Position numbers and translations under genes: made by a program
Assembly: GCF_002563795.1 (NCBI RefSeq)
Contig: NZ_PDJL01000003.1
Location: 744,001-808,000, forward strand
Direction: 5' to 3'
DNA from: Vibrio sp. ES.051
Lineage (GTDB): Bacteria; Pseudomonadota; Gammaproteobacteria; Enterobacterales; Vibrionaceae
Length of the DNA: 64,000 nucleotides
Notes under the pieces: model-generated
Seen by the model: only the letters and a program-made list of their open reading frames with translations
Database searches by the model: none
Told to the model about the DNA's origin: nothing
In this document: positions 1 to 8,499 of the stretch, one piece after another
Position numbering within the stretch: position 1 is the first letter of the stretch
Layout: every line of letters begins with the position of its first letter

Positions 1-909
1 CATCTTGGTGCAGAAGCCATCGGAGTAGCTGTCGGTCGTGCGCTAAAACCTGACGATGTCCTTGTCCCTTACTACCGTGATATGCCTGCGATGTGGTGCC
101 GTGGTATTGGTATGGAAAAAAACCTTCAATACTGGGGGGGAGACGAGTCTGGTAGCGACTTTGCACCAGCGGGCAGTCTCACTCCAAGTCGAGATCTGCC
201 ATTTTGTGTGCCTATCGCAACACAATGCACACACGCCGTTGGTGTTGCCTCTGCATTGAAAATTCAGGGCAATCATGAAGCGGCATTAGTTATGTGTGGT
301 GATGGTGGTACGTCAAAAGGTGACTTTCTTGAGTCCATAAACTGTGCGGGCGCTTGGAACATTCCTCTGGTTTTCGTTGTAAACAACAATCAATGGGCAA
401 TTTCGGTGCCTCGCAGCCTGCAATGTGCTGCCGAATTTTTGTCAGAAAAAGCCCAAGGCGCAGGTATACCTGGTATCACAGTGGATGGTAATGATGTGGT
501 TGCCGTTTACGATGCCACCATGACGGCACTAGAGCGGGCACGAAAAGGAAAAGGCGCAACCCTGATTGAAGCGGTCAGTTATCGGTTAAGCGATCACACA
601 ACCGCTGATGATGCCACTCGTTATCGTAAAGAAGAAGAGGTTCAAACCGCATGGCGATTTGAACCCGTGGCACGCCTTAAAGCTTACTTAATCAATCAGG
701 GTGCTTGGAGTGACACACAAGAACAGCAATGGCTCGACTATTGCAAAGAACAAGTCGACCTCGCCGTTGAACGCTATCTCAGCTTACCTCAACAAGCGCC
801 AGAAACTGGGTTTGATTATCTTTATGAATCTCTCCCTACAGAGCTTCATCCGCAAAGAGATGAGCTCATCAACAAAGCAGTGCGAATGCAGGAAGGCAAA
901 CATGGCTGA
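1..909 (+). CDS. 2-oxoacid dehydrogenase E1 component, alpha subunit (5' end outside window)
   Basis: The reading frame is open from the first base, so the N-terminus lies outside the window; 302 codons are visible. The thiamine diphosphate-binding block GDGGTSKGDFLE...NNNQWAIS is clear, and the loop YRLSDHTTADD corresponds to the conserved active-site loop of E1alpha. With E1beta it would decarboxylate a 2-oxoacid and acylate the lipoyl group of E2. The gene overlaps the next one by 8 bp (ATGGCTGA), indicating translational coupling. Proximity to ETF genes favours a branched-chain 2-oxoacid substrate over pyruvate or acetoin, but this is inference. No E3 gene is adjacent, so the shared lipoamide dehydrogenase is presumably used. 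Confidence 0.9.
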   Translation, partial: HLGAEAIGVAVGRALKPDDVLVPYYRDMPAMWCRGIGMEKNLQYWGGDESGSDFAPAGSLTPSRDLPFCVPIATQCTHAVGVASALKIQGNHEAALVMCGDGGTSKGDFLESINCAGAWNIPLVFVVNNNQWAISVPRSLQCAAEFLSEKAQGAGIPGITVDGNDVVAVYDATMTALERARKGKGATLIEAVSYRLSDHTTADDATRYRKEEEVQTAWRFEPVARLKAYLINQGAWSDTQEQQWLDYCKEQVDLAVERYLSLPQQAPETGFDYLYESLPTELHPQRDELINKAVRMQEGKHG

Positions 910-1885
910 GCTAACGTTAGTTGAAGCGGTAAACCTCGCTCTGCACTATGAAATGCAGTACGACCCGAATGTAATTGTGCTTGGCGAAGACGTGGGCGAT
1001 AACGGCGGGGTATTCCGCGCCACTGTGGGGCTAAAACAAGAATTTGGGCTTAAACGCGTGATTGATACTCCACTCGCAGAAGCGTTAATCGGCGGGGTCG
1101 CGGTCGGTATGGCGACGCAAGGACTTCGCCCAGTCGCAGAGTTCCAATTCCAAGGTTTTATCTTCCCTGCCATGGAACATTTGATGTGTCATGCCGCTCG
1201 AATGCGTAACCGAACTCGCGGGCGCCTCACTTGCCCAGCCGTGTTTCGTGCGCCATTTGGTGGCGGCATTCATGCTCCAGAGCATCACTCGGAGAGTATC
1301 GAAGCACTTTTTGCTCATATCGCTGGCTTTAAAGTCGTGATCCCTTCCTCTCCTCAACGTGCGTATGGTCTGCTTCTCGCTTCTATTCGCAGCAACGATC
1401 CAGTGATGTTCTTTGAGCCAAAACGTATTTATCGCACCGTAAAATCTGAAGTGACCGATAACGGTGAAGCGCTCCCACTCGATACCTGCTTTACGCTACG
1501 TAAAGGGCGCGATATTACGCTCGTGACTTGGGGCGCATGTGTTTTGGAGTCACTGCAAGCGGCACAAACGTTGTCGAGTCAAGGAATTGAAGTGGAACTC
1601 ATTGATTTAGCAAGCATCAAACCTATTGATATGGCCACTGTCTTCCGCTCACTAGAAAAAACCGGGCGCCTCCTTGTCGTACATGAAGCGAGCCGGACCT
1701 GCGGGGTGGGTTCAGAGCTTTTAGCACGAACAGCTGAGCACGCTATGTGCTTATTAAAAGCCCCTCCTAAACGCGTCACTGGGATGGACACCATTATGCC
1801 TTATTACCGTAACGAAGATTATTTCATGGTTCAGGAAGAAGACATTGTGACAGCAGCACGTGAGCTCGTGGAGGGTTGGAAATGA
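902..1885 (+). CDS. 2-oxoacid dehydrogenase E1 component, beta subunit
   Basis: This encodes 327 residues starting MAELTLVEAVNLAL, a typical E1beta N-terminus. The start at 902 overlaps the E1alpha stop; a longer frame upstream would run through the E1alpha gene and is not credible. Conserved stretches include VLGEDVGDNGGVFRAT, the DTPLAE segment and RAPFGGGIHAPEHHSES. E1beta completes the thiamine diphosphate site at the subunit interface. Its stop overlaps the start of the E2 gene by ATGA, so the three genes form one tightly coupled operon. Confidence 0.93.
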   Translation: MAELTLVEAVNLALHYEMQYDPNVIVLGEDVGDNGGVFRATVGLKQEFGLKRVIDTPLAEALIGGVAVGMATQGLRPVAEFQFQGFIFPAMEHLMCHAARMRNRTRGRLTCPAVFRAPFGGGIHAPEHHSESIEALFAHIAGFKVVIPSSPQRAYGLLLASIRSNDPVMFFEPKRIYRTVKSEVTDNGEALPLDTCFTLRKGRDITLVTWGACVLESLQAAQTLSSQGIEVELIDLASIKPIDMATVFRSLEKTGRLLVVHEASRTCGVGSELLARTAEHAMCLLKAPPKRVTGMDTIMPYYRNEDYFMVQEEDIVTAARELVEGWK

Positions 1886-3030
1886 AAACATTTCACTTAC
1901 CTGATCTCGGCGAAGGCCTCGCTGAGTCAGAAATTGTCACATGGCACGTCAATGTCGGCGATATGGTTCAGTTAGATCAAGTGATCTTAACCGTAGAGAC
2001 GGCAAAGGCGACGGTCGATGTTCCCGCGCCTTACTCGGGTCGAGTGGTGAGTCGTCATGGGGAAGAAGGCGATATCGTTAACATTGGTGCATTACTACTC
2101 GAAATCGATGAGACGGGCGCGGAGCACGAAGCAACCACAGAGAAAGAACAAAGCGTAGATGCCGCGACGGTGGTCGGTCATGTTTCTCATCAGGCCCATC
2201 ACGTTAACCTCGATGATTTTTGGGTGGGCGGGAATCACAGCACGACAAAAGACAACTTGATTACCGCACTTCCCTCTGCTCGTTTATTAGCGAAAAAGCT
2301 GGGTGTAGACCTCAATCTCGTATCCGGTCGTGGCCCAAACGGCCTCATTGTTGATGCTGATATTTACGACGAAGCCAGAAAACAACGCCCAGGCACTGAA
2401 GTGCTGAAAGGTGCCCGACGCACCATGGTTTCGACCATGACCGAATCACACAAGAGTGTTGCAGCGGTAACCATTACCGAAGAAGCATTGCTGGAAGATT
2501 GGCTGCCAAGCGAAGACATCAGCATTCGTCTTGTTCAAGCGATTGTTCACGCTTGTCAGAAGGAGCCAGCTCTAAACGCTTGGTTTGATGCCGAGACTAT
2601 GACGCGTTGCATACATAACACCGTCAACTTGGGAATTGCCGTCGATAGTCGTCACGGCTTATACGTCCCCGTGCTACGCCATGCAGACGAGTATGAACCA
2701 CTAGATGTTCGTCGCTGGCTTGATCAAACTGCCAAAGAGATCAGAGAGAGAAAAATTGGCCGTGAGCAATTGCAGCATGCGACTATCACACTTTCTAACT
2801 TCGGGGCCATTGGTGGCCTTTTCGCGACACCAGTGGTATCACCGCCGCAAGTGGCCATTGTCGGTGCGGGTCGCCTCGTTGACCGAGTGGTGATAAGAAA
2901 CGGCCAAGTGATAGCAGTAAAAGCAATGCCGTTATCCATAACATTCGATCATCGCGCTTGCACTGGTGGTGAGGCCGCAAAGTTCACCAAAATACTGGCT
3001 GAGCATTTGCAACTCCCCAGTGAGAAGTGA
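1882..3030 (+). CDS. 2-oxoacid dehydrogenase E2 component (dihydrolipoyl acyltransferase)
   Basis: The 382-residue protein has an N-terminal lipoyl domain with the lipoylated lysine K42 in VETAKATVD, a peripheral subunit-binding domain at about 129-165 (PSARLLAKKLGVDL...GRGPNGLIVDADI), and a C-terminal catalytic acyltransferase domain. The start at 1882 is preceded by GGAGG at 8 bp; an in-frame TTG at 1876 is less likely. The catalytic motif reads DHRACTGG (residues 356-363): the histidine is present, but the position usually occupied by aspartate in DHRxxDG is threonine (T361). It acts in the cytoplasm in the E1-E2-E3 complex. It is the last gene of the operon. Confidence 0.92.
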   Translation: MKTFHLPDLGEGLAESEIVTWHVNVGDMVQLDQVILTVETAKATVDVPAPYSGRVVSRHGEEGDIVNIGALLLEIDETGAEHEATTEKEQSVDAATVVGHVSHQAHHVNLDDFWVGGNHSTTKDNLITALPSARLLAKKLGVDLNLVSGRGPNGLIVDADIYDEARKQRPGTEVLKGARRTMVSTMTESHKSVAAVTITEEALLEDWLPSEDISIRLVQAIVHACQKEPALNAWFDAETMTRCIHNTVNLGIAVDSRHGLYVPVLRHADEYEPLDVRRWLDQTAKEIRERKIGREQLQHATITLSNFGAIGGLFATPVVSPPQVAIVGAGRLVDRVVIRNGQVIAVKAMPLSITFDHRACTGGEAAKFTKILAEHLQLPSEK

Positions 3031-3037
3031 CGATGAA

Positions 3038-3062
3038 AAAGGCTTCCATGACGGCAGCCTTT
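3038..3062 (+). terminator. possible weak terminator after the E2 gene
   Basis: A 7-bp stem AAAGGCT/AGCCTTT with an 11-nt loop lies just after the E2 stop. No strong T-run follows, so termination is uncertain. Confidence 0.3.
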
Positions 3063-3168
3063 CATTCCTACCATAGTGCTGAATGACCAACATGGGTAAC
3101 TAAGAACACGCATCGTTCACTTTTTATCCTAACAAGCCTTAGCAGACTTGAAGTGTAGTTGCAGTGCT

Positions 3169-4134
3169 TTAAAGCTTATCCAGCAATTCAGGCATAACCT
3201 CAAATAAATCACCCACCAAACCATAATCCGCGATGTCGAAAATTGGCGCATCGGGGTCGCGATTAATTGCGACAATCACCTTAGAGTCCTTCATCCCTGC
3301 CAAATGCTGAATGGCACCAGAAATACCCACCGCAATATACAACTCAGGAGCCACAATTTTACCGGTTTGCCCGACTTGGTGATCATTGGACACGTAACCC
3401 GCATCAACCGCTGCGCGAGAAGCCCCCACCGCTCCACCCAACTTATCCGCCAGTTGTTCAACCAAGGCGAAGCTCTCTTTACTTCCAAAGCCACGGCCAC
3501 CAGAAACCACCACGCGCGCTGCAGGCAATTCTGGACGCTCACTTTCAGGCTTCAGCTGTGAAACAAACTCACAACGCTCGGCAGCAATCATTGTATCCAC
3601 TTGAGTCACTTTAGGCACGACCACTGTGTCGGACAATCCTACCGCCTCAAACACTGTGCTTCGTACTGTCATGACTTTAATTGCATCACTGGACACAACT
3701 CTGGCCAATGCGTTCCCAGCATAAATCGGGCGGATCACCGTATCAAGTGACTCGATTGCCATCACATCAGACAGTTGCCCGACATCAAGTAGGGCGGCGA
3801 CGCGAGGCATTACGTTCTTACCAAACGTGCTGGCTGGCGCGAGAAGATGTGAGAAATCTTGCCCGACTTGCGAGATCAATACAGCTAAGTTTTCTGCTAA
3901 CCCATGCTCGTATTCTTTCGCATCCACCCAGATGATTTCTGCGATTTCTTTAATACGTTTTAGATCATCGACAACCAAGGAACACTGATGCCCTACAACT
4001 AAAACTGAAATTGGCAGTGGCACCCCATTATCCTTTATGCATGCGGCGGCTTGGATCGTGCGTAAAGTATCGACTGCCAGCGCCTTGTTATCGTGCTCAG
4101 CGATGACAAGTGTTGCTAATGGTCTACTGTCCAT
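3169..4134 (-). CDS. etfA: electron transfer flavoprotein alpha subunit
   Basis: The 321-residue protein has the EtfA layout: a variable N-terminal domain and a conserved C-terminal FAD domain with VVVSGGRGFGS, the VGQTGKIVAPELYIAVGISGAIQH segment and NRDPDAPIFDIADYGLVGD. EtfA and EtfB form the FAD/AMP heterodimer that takes electrons from acyl-CoA dehydrogenases and passes them to ETF:quinone oxidoreductase. The start is supported by AAGAGG 6 bp upstream. The usual partner etfB is absent from both sides: the gene is followed by the E2 3' end and preceded by the divergent ETF-QO gene. Confidence 0.93.
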   Translation of the reverse strand: MDSRPLATLVIAEHDNKALAVDTLRTIQAAACIKDNGVPLPISVLVVGHQCSLVVDDLKRIKEIAEIIWVDAKEYEHGLAENLAVLISQVGQDFSHLLAPASTFGKNVMPRVAALLDVGQLSDVMAIESLDTVIRPIYAGNALARVVSSDAIKVMTVRSTVFEAVGLSDTVVVPKVTQVDTMIAAERCEFVSQLKPESERPELPAARVVVSGGRGFGSKESFALVEQLADKLGGAVGASRAAVDAGYVSNDHQVGQTGKIVAPELYIAVGISGAIQHLAGMKDSKVIVAINRDPDAPIFDIADYGLVGDLFEVMPELLDKL

Positions 4135-4182
4135 GACGGGCCTCTTATCACACGTCGGAGATTTTACTTGAGCTTAGTTTAA

Positions 4183-4198
4183 TTCACGTTAACGTCAA
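4183..4198. promoter_or_regulatory. palindromic operator candidate between etfA and ETF-QO
   Basis: The sequence TTCACGTTAACGTCAA contains the perfect palindrome ACGTTAACGT (4186-4195) in the 134-bp divergent region. Its ACGT-N2-ACGT core resembles operators of the MerR-family regulator LiuR, which controls branched-chain amino-acid catabolism in gamma-proteobacteria. That assignment is from memory of the motif and is an inference. TATAGT at 4205-4210 could be the -10 for the ETF-QO gene. Confidence 0.4.
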
Positions 4199-4268
4199 CT
4201 GAGCTATAGTCCTGTATATACACTAAGAATGGTCACATCGATGACGACAGTAGAAAGGATGCCTATAC

Positions 4269-5930
4269 ATGGAACGAGAATGCATGGAATTTGACGTCGT
4301 GATCGTAGGTGCAGGACCAGCAGGATTAAGTGCAGCCTGTCGATTAGCACAGTTAAACCCTGCACGTGAGAGCGAAGCATTATCCATTTGTGTCATAGAA
4401 AAAGGGGCTGAAGTTGGCGCGCATATTTTGTCTGGCGCCGTGTTTGAGACTCACGCGTTAGATGAGCTTTTCCCTGATTGGAAAAAGATGGACGCGCCAC
4501 TGTCAGCCTCTGTGCAACAGGATGATTTCCTTTATCTGACTACCGCTATCAATCATGTCCGAGTGCCTCACTTTATTACGCCAAAACCCATGAAAAATGA
4601 CCAAAATAATTATGTTATTAGCCTCGCTAACCTCTGCCGCTGGCTTGCGACCCAAGCAGAGAGCCTTGGCGTGGACATTTTCCCGGGCTTTGCTGCTGCG
4701 AGTATCAATTACGACCACTCTGGTAGCGTCACTGGCATCACTACCAGTGACATGGGGCTGGATAAACAGGGGCAAGCGAAGCCAACTTTTGAGCCCGGAA
4801 TAGAACTCAAAGCCAAATACACCATCTTTGCTGAAGGCTGTCGAGGGCACTTGGGTAAAGAGTTAATCCAAAGGTTTGACTTAGATGCAGGAAAATCACC
4901 GCAGCATTACGCTCTGGGATTAAAAGAGATATGGGATCTGCCAACTGATAGTGACAACCTCTCTGGCAGTGTACTCCATTCGATTGGCTGGCCATTACGC
5001 GAGACTCAGACCACCGGTGGCGGTTTTTTATATCATATGGAAAACAACCAAATCGCTGTCGGTTTAATCGTCGACTTGGATTACAGTAATGCCTACCTAA
5101 GCCCTTTCGACGAATTCCAACGCTTTAAGCATCACCCTGCAATCAAAAAACATTTGCAAGGTGCTCATCGTGTCGCGTATGGCGCAAGAGCGCTCGCTAA
5201 AGGTGGGCTATCTTCCTTGCCTAAACAACAATTTGCTGGTGGGCTGCTTATTGGTTGTGATGCAGGCACGCTCAACGTAGCGAAAATCAAAGGCAGCCAT
5301 ACGGCAATGAAATCGGGGTTACTCGCGGCAGAAGCCGTCAATACCGCACTGCAACGCGCCTCTTCTGAGCCAGATTACCAAACATTGTTTGAATCATCAT
5401 GGCTGTATGAAGAATTATCCGAAACACGTAACTTTGGTGCCAATATTCATACGTTCGGCTCCCTTCTTGGTGGTGCGCTCTCAACCTTTGAGCACAATTT
5501 ATGGCAACCACTAGTTAAAAAGCCGTTACCATGGGCGGTGACAAATCACTCCCACGATCACGAGCAACTGCTCCTTAAAGATGAATGTCAGCCTATCGAA
5601 TATCCGAAACCGGATGGTGAAATCAGTTTTGATAAGGCTTCATCGGTATTCTTATCGGGAACGCAACATGAAGAGAACCAGCCCTGTCACCTTGTCCTGA
5701 CTTACCCTCACATTCCGATTGATGTTCACTTAGACAAGTACGATGAACCAAGCCAACGCTACTGCCCCGCAGGTGTTTACGAGGTGTTAGAAGTGGAAGG
5801 TAAATTCAGGTTTCAGATAAATGCGGCAAACTGCGTGCACTGTAAAACTTGCGATATTAAAGATCCTTCGCAAAATATCACATGGAAAACGCCTGAAGGC
5901 GGTGGCGGACCGAGTTATCAGAATATGTAA
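4269..5930 (+). CDS. electron transfer flavoprotein-ubiquinone oxidoreductase
   Basis: The 553-residue protein begins with an FAD-binding GAGPAG motif (14-19) and ends with a ferredoxin-type 4Fe-4S domain with C499, C522, C525 and C528, followed by the conserved tail WKTPEGGGGPSYQNM. This is the full bacterial ETF-QO layout and length. It is a monotopic inner-membrane enzyme moving electrons from reduced ETF to ubiquinone. The start at 4269 follows AAAGGA at suitable spacing; a second in-frame ATG at 4284 is possible. It is divergent from etfA and shares an operator-like palindrome with it. Confidence 0.95.
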   Translation: MERECMEFDVVIVGAGPAGLSAACRLAQLNPARESEALSICVIEKGAEVGAHILSGAVFETHALDELFPDWKKMDAPLSASVQQDDFLYLTTAINHVRVPHFITPKPMKNDQNNYVISLANLCRWLATQAESLGVDIFPGFAAASINYDHSGSVTGITTSDMGLDKQGQAKPTFEPGIELKAKYTIFAEGCRGHLGKELIQRFDLDAGKSPQHYALGLKEIWDLPTDSDNLSGSVLHSIGWPLRETQTTGGGFLYHMENNQIAVGLIVDLDYSNAYLSPFDEFQRFKHHPAIKKHLQGAHRVAYGARALAKGGLSSLPKQQFAGGLLIGCDAGTLNVAKIKGSHTAMKSGLLAAEAVNTALQRASSEPDYQTLFESSWLYEELSETRNFGANIHTFGSLLGGALSTFEHNLWQPLVKKPLPWAVTNHSHDHEQLLLKDECQPIEYPKPDGEISFDKASSVFLSGTQHEENQPCHLVLTYPHIPIDVHLDKYDEPSQRYCPAGVYEVLEVEGKFRFQINAANCVHCKTCDIKDPSQNITWKTPEGGGGPSYQNM

Positions 5931-5977
5931 TGACTCGGTGCCTGAACGTCCGAAGTAACGCTTGTTGATTGGCAATC

Positions 5978-6862
5978 TCACTCCTGCCAATCGGCAAAAT
6001 GAGACAACAAAAAATCGATCACAAACCTTGCTCTTTGTGGCAGAAAGTGGCGATTTTGATAGACAATCCAACTACTTGCACCGCTTCCCCAATACGGTTC
6101 TAATACTGGGATCAAACGCCCTGAGACTAATGCATCATTAAAGCTGCTTTTAGGTAAATACGCGATCCCTAACCCCTCCTCACACGCCTGCAAGACCGTA
6201 TTGGTATTATTACTTCGCCATCGACCCTGAACTTTTACGCCATTCAATGGTTTACCATCGCATTCGAACTGCCAGAGATCTTTGTTAGTGATAATGCAAC
6301 TGTGGCGTTTTAATTGTTCTGGATGCGTTGGAAGACCATGTTCATTAATGTATTCCTGACTCGCCGCTGCCGCCATGGAACGGTCCACCAGTTTTCTCGC
6401 CACTAAGCCAGAATCGTTAAGTCGCCCATAACGAATGGCAAAGTCAAAGCCGTCTTCGATGAAGTTAACCATGTTAGTGTTGAAGTTCATCTCCACCGTT
6501 AAGTTGGGATGATTCTTAGCAAACGCCATTAGCGCCGGCGCGACATGATTCTCCGACAATGCACCAGCGGCACTCACACGCAATGTGCCACTTAACTGAG
6601 TTTGTTGTGTGGTCAATTGTTCATTCGCTTGTTGAAGCCCAATCACTAACTCTTTGCACTGTCGATAATAACTTTGCCCCTCTTCCGTCAAGCTTACCAT
6701 TCGTGTGGAGCGCGCGAGCAGCGCGACACCCAAACGCTCTTCTAATCTGGTGACTTGTCGACTTACGTGACTGGTACTACAATCCAATTGTTTTGCTGCG
6801 GCAGAAAACCCTAAGCACTCCGCGACCGTAACAAACTCGTTAATACCTTCAAAACTGTCCAT
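5978..6862 (-). CDS. LysR-family transcriptional regulator
   Basis: This encodes 294 residues from the ATG at 6862 (MDSFEGINEFVTVAECLGF), chosen because AAAGG lies 5 bp upstream and the protein then begins where LysR proteins normally do; a longer frame to 6898 lacks such a site. The N-terminal winged helix-turn-helix (FSAAAKQLDCSTSHVSRQVTRLEERLGVALLARSTR) is followed by a LysR substrate domain. It is divergent from the DJ-1/PfpI-type gene, which is its most likely target. The effector is unknown. Confidence 0.9.
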   Translation of the reverse strand: MDSFEGINEFVTVAECLGFSAAAKQLDCSTSHVSRQVTRLEERLGVALLARSTRMVSLTEEGQSYYRQCKELVIGLQQANEQLTTQQTQLSGTLRVSAAGALSENHVAPALMAFAKNHPNLTVEMNFNTNMVNFIEDGFDFAIRYGRLNDSGLVARKLVDRSMAAAASQEYINEHGLPTHPEQLKRHSCIITNKDLWQFECDGKPLNGVKVQGRWRSNNTNTVLQACEEGLGIAYLPKSSFNDALVSGRLIPVLEPYWGSGASSWIVYQNRHFLPQRARFVIDFLLSHFADWQE

Positions 6863-6978
6863 GCTCACCTTTGCCATATAGCAATAATGTTTTGTCAATT
6901 AACCCTATTATCACTCATTTGTTTAGCAATTAGTATGAAGGGGTGAAACAAATACCAACGAACCAATAAGGAAAGCAC

Positions 6979-7650
6979 ATGAAGAAAGTACTCATTGTTG
7001 TTACTAACCATGCGACTCTTGGTGACACTGATCAAGCAAACGGAACTTACGCTCCGGAGCTGACTCACGCTCTAAACGAGCTTCTCAATGCTGGTTTGGA
7101 TTACGACATCGCTTCTCTTAAAGGCGGTAAAGCCCCACTTTACGGAACCGACATTGATGGTGACGAAGTCAACGCAAAAATATTAGCGGATGACGATTTC
7201 CAAAACCGCATCAACAATACGATTCCTGTATCACAGGTTAACGGTGATAACTACGACGCGATTTTCTACCCAGGTGGTTTCGGCTTGCTCTCAGACTTAG
7301 CAAGCAGTGAAGAGTTTGCCAAAATCTCGGCTAAACATTACGAAAATGGCGGTATCATTGCAGCGGTGTGCCATGGTCCGGCCGCATTACTACCGATTAC
7401 GTTAAGCAATGGCGAAAAGTTGCTGGCGTCTAAGTCAGTCACTGGTTTTACACGTGAAGAAGAGATTGACTTTGGTACCATCGAATACATCCCATTCCTA
7501 TTAGAAGAGTCTCTGGCTCGCAATGCCGCCCGTTATACGAAAGTACAACCTTGGCAAGAGTTTGTGATTGTTGATGACCGCCTCATTACTGGGCAAAACC
7601 CAACAAGCGCTCACGGTGTGGGCAAAGCGCTCGTAGATTTACTCGCTTAA
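6979..7650 (+). CDS. type 1 glutamine amidotransferase-like / DJ-1-PfpI family protein
   Basis: The 223-residue protein has the DJ-1/PfpI fold, with the nucleophile elbow AAVCHGPAAL (C131 followed by H132) and the conserved FYPGGFG segment. Members of this Hsp31-like subgroup are reported as chaperones, glyoxalases or stress proteins; the exact activity here cannot be read from sequence. AAGGAAAG precedes the start. It lies divergent to a LysR regulator, with a hairpin just downstream, so it is probably a single-gene unit under that regulator. Confidence 0.85.
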   Translation: MKKVLIVVTNHATLGDTDQANGTYAPELTHALNELLNAGLDYDIASLKGGKAPLYGTDIDGDEVNAKILADDDFQNRINNTIPVSQVNGDNYDAIFYPGGFGLLSDLASSEEFAKISAKHYENGGIIAAVCHGPAALLPITLSNGEKLLASKSVTGFTREEEIDFGTIEYIPFLLEESLARNAARYTKVQPWQEFVIVDDRLITGQNPTSAHGVGKALVDLLA

Positions 7651-7662
7651 GCACGGAACAAC

Positions 7663-7692
7663 AAGGAAAACGGGGTATATCCTGTTTTCCTT
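7663..7692 (+). terminator. hairpin downstream of the DJ-1/PfpI gene
   Basis: The arms AAGGAAAAC and GTTTTCCTT form a 9-bp stem just after the stop codon. The T-run is internal to the stem rather than following it, so this is a moderate terminator candidate. Confidence 0.5.
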
Positions 7693-7781
7693 AGTCCACC
7701 CCTTTCCCAGCGTTAGTCTCCTCCCACTACTTAATACAAATGGCCGCCATCAGTAAGTTAAGTTTGTGCTGATATAAGACA

Positions 7782-8354
7782 TTAAGTAATCACAAAAGTG
7801 AACGTTCCAACTAGTCGTTCATCCACTTTTATTGGCTTAAATTGCAAATGATCACGCGCTTTTCCGCCCCACCATTCATTACCCGTTTGCCCTTTCAAAT
7901 ACAGCTGAGTAGTTAACAATTCTTGCTTACCACGCCAAAGCTTAACGTGAATATGTGGTGGCCTTGAACTGTATGGCACTGGATACAAGGTTTGAAAAAA
8001 GTAGCGTCCATCGGCTCTGGTTAATGCTGCTCCGAAACCGGCAAAATTAGGGTCGAAATTGTTATTGCTTGTCTGGTTCGGGTGATCGTAAATACCTTGT
8101 CCGTCACATTGCCAAATTTCTATTTTTACGCCAGACATTGGACGCCCTGCCGTATTAAGCACCTGCCCTTGAAGGATAATAGACTCGCCAATCAAACCAT
8201 CCGGCTGTAAAACCAAATTTTGGCGGATAGGAATAGCGGATACGGGATAAAACGGACCTTCGGTTTGAGCTGGTGTTGGTTTCATTGAGCTAGACGCTTT
8301 TAACGAGGGCGCGAAGATCAAAGACCATAAGGCTAAGAAATGTCGGCGTTCCAT
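7782..8354 (-). CDS. exported intradiol ring-cleavage dioxygenase-like protein
   Basis: The 190-residue protein carries a Tat-like N-terminus (ERRHFLALW followed by a hydrophobic stretch). The intradiol dioxygenase core follows: TEGPFYPV, the GQGIYDHP tyrosine, and FFQTLYPVPYSSRPPHIHVKLW, which supplies the Tyr-His-His part of the usual Tyr2His2 non-haem iron site. Family members open catechol-type rings. This is a short, stand-alone, apparently periplasmic form, and no aromatic degradation genes are nearby, so the substrate is unknown. Confidence 0.82.
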   Translation of the reverse strand: MERRHFLALWSLIFAPSLKASSSMKPTPAQTEGPFYPVSAIPIRQNLVLQPDGLIGESIILQGQVLNTAGRPMSGVKIEIWQCDGQGIYDHPNQTSNNNFDPNFAGFGAALTRADGRYFFQTLYPVPYSSRPPHIHVKLWRGKQELLTTQLYLKGQTGNEWWGGKARDHLQFKPIKVDERLVGTFTFVIT

Positions 8355-8499
8355 AATGTCACCTGCCGTTATAATCCTTCCTTAAGTTTGGTGAATCTGA
8401 ACCAATTTGCCAGCTAACGCACTGGCTAAAACAACAATGCCCTTGTTCGAGAGTCCGAAAACAGAGGCATTATAAATAGATAAGTTGCTGAAATTTGAG

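Noticed and set aside
701..901. N-terminal extension of the E1beta frame into the E1alpha gene
   Set aside because: The extension is a shadow of E1alpha codons; E1beta homologues start at the ATG at 902.
6863..6898. Longer start for the LysR regulator
   Set aside because: No ribosome site is present, and the added residues precede the normal LysR N-terminus.
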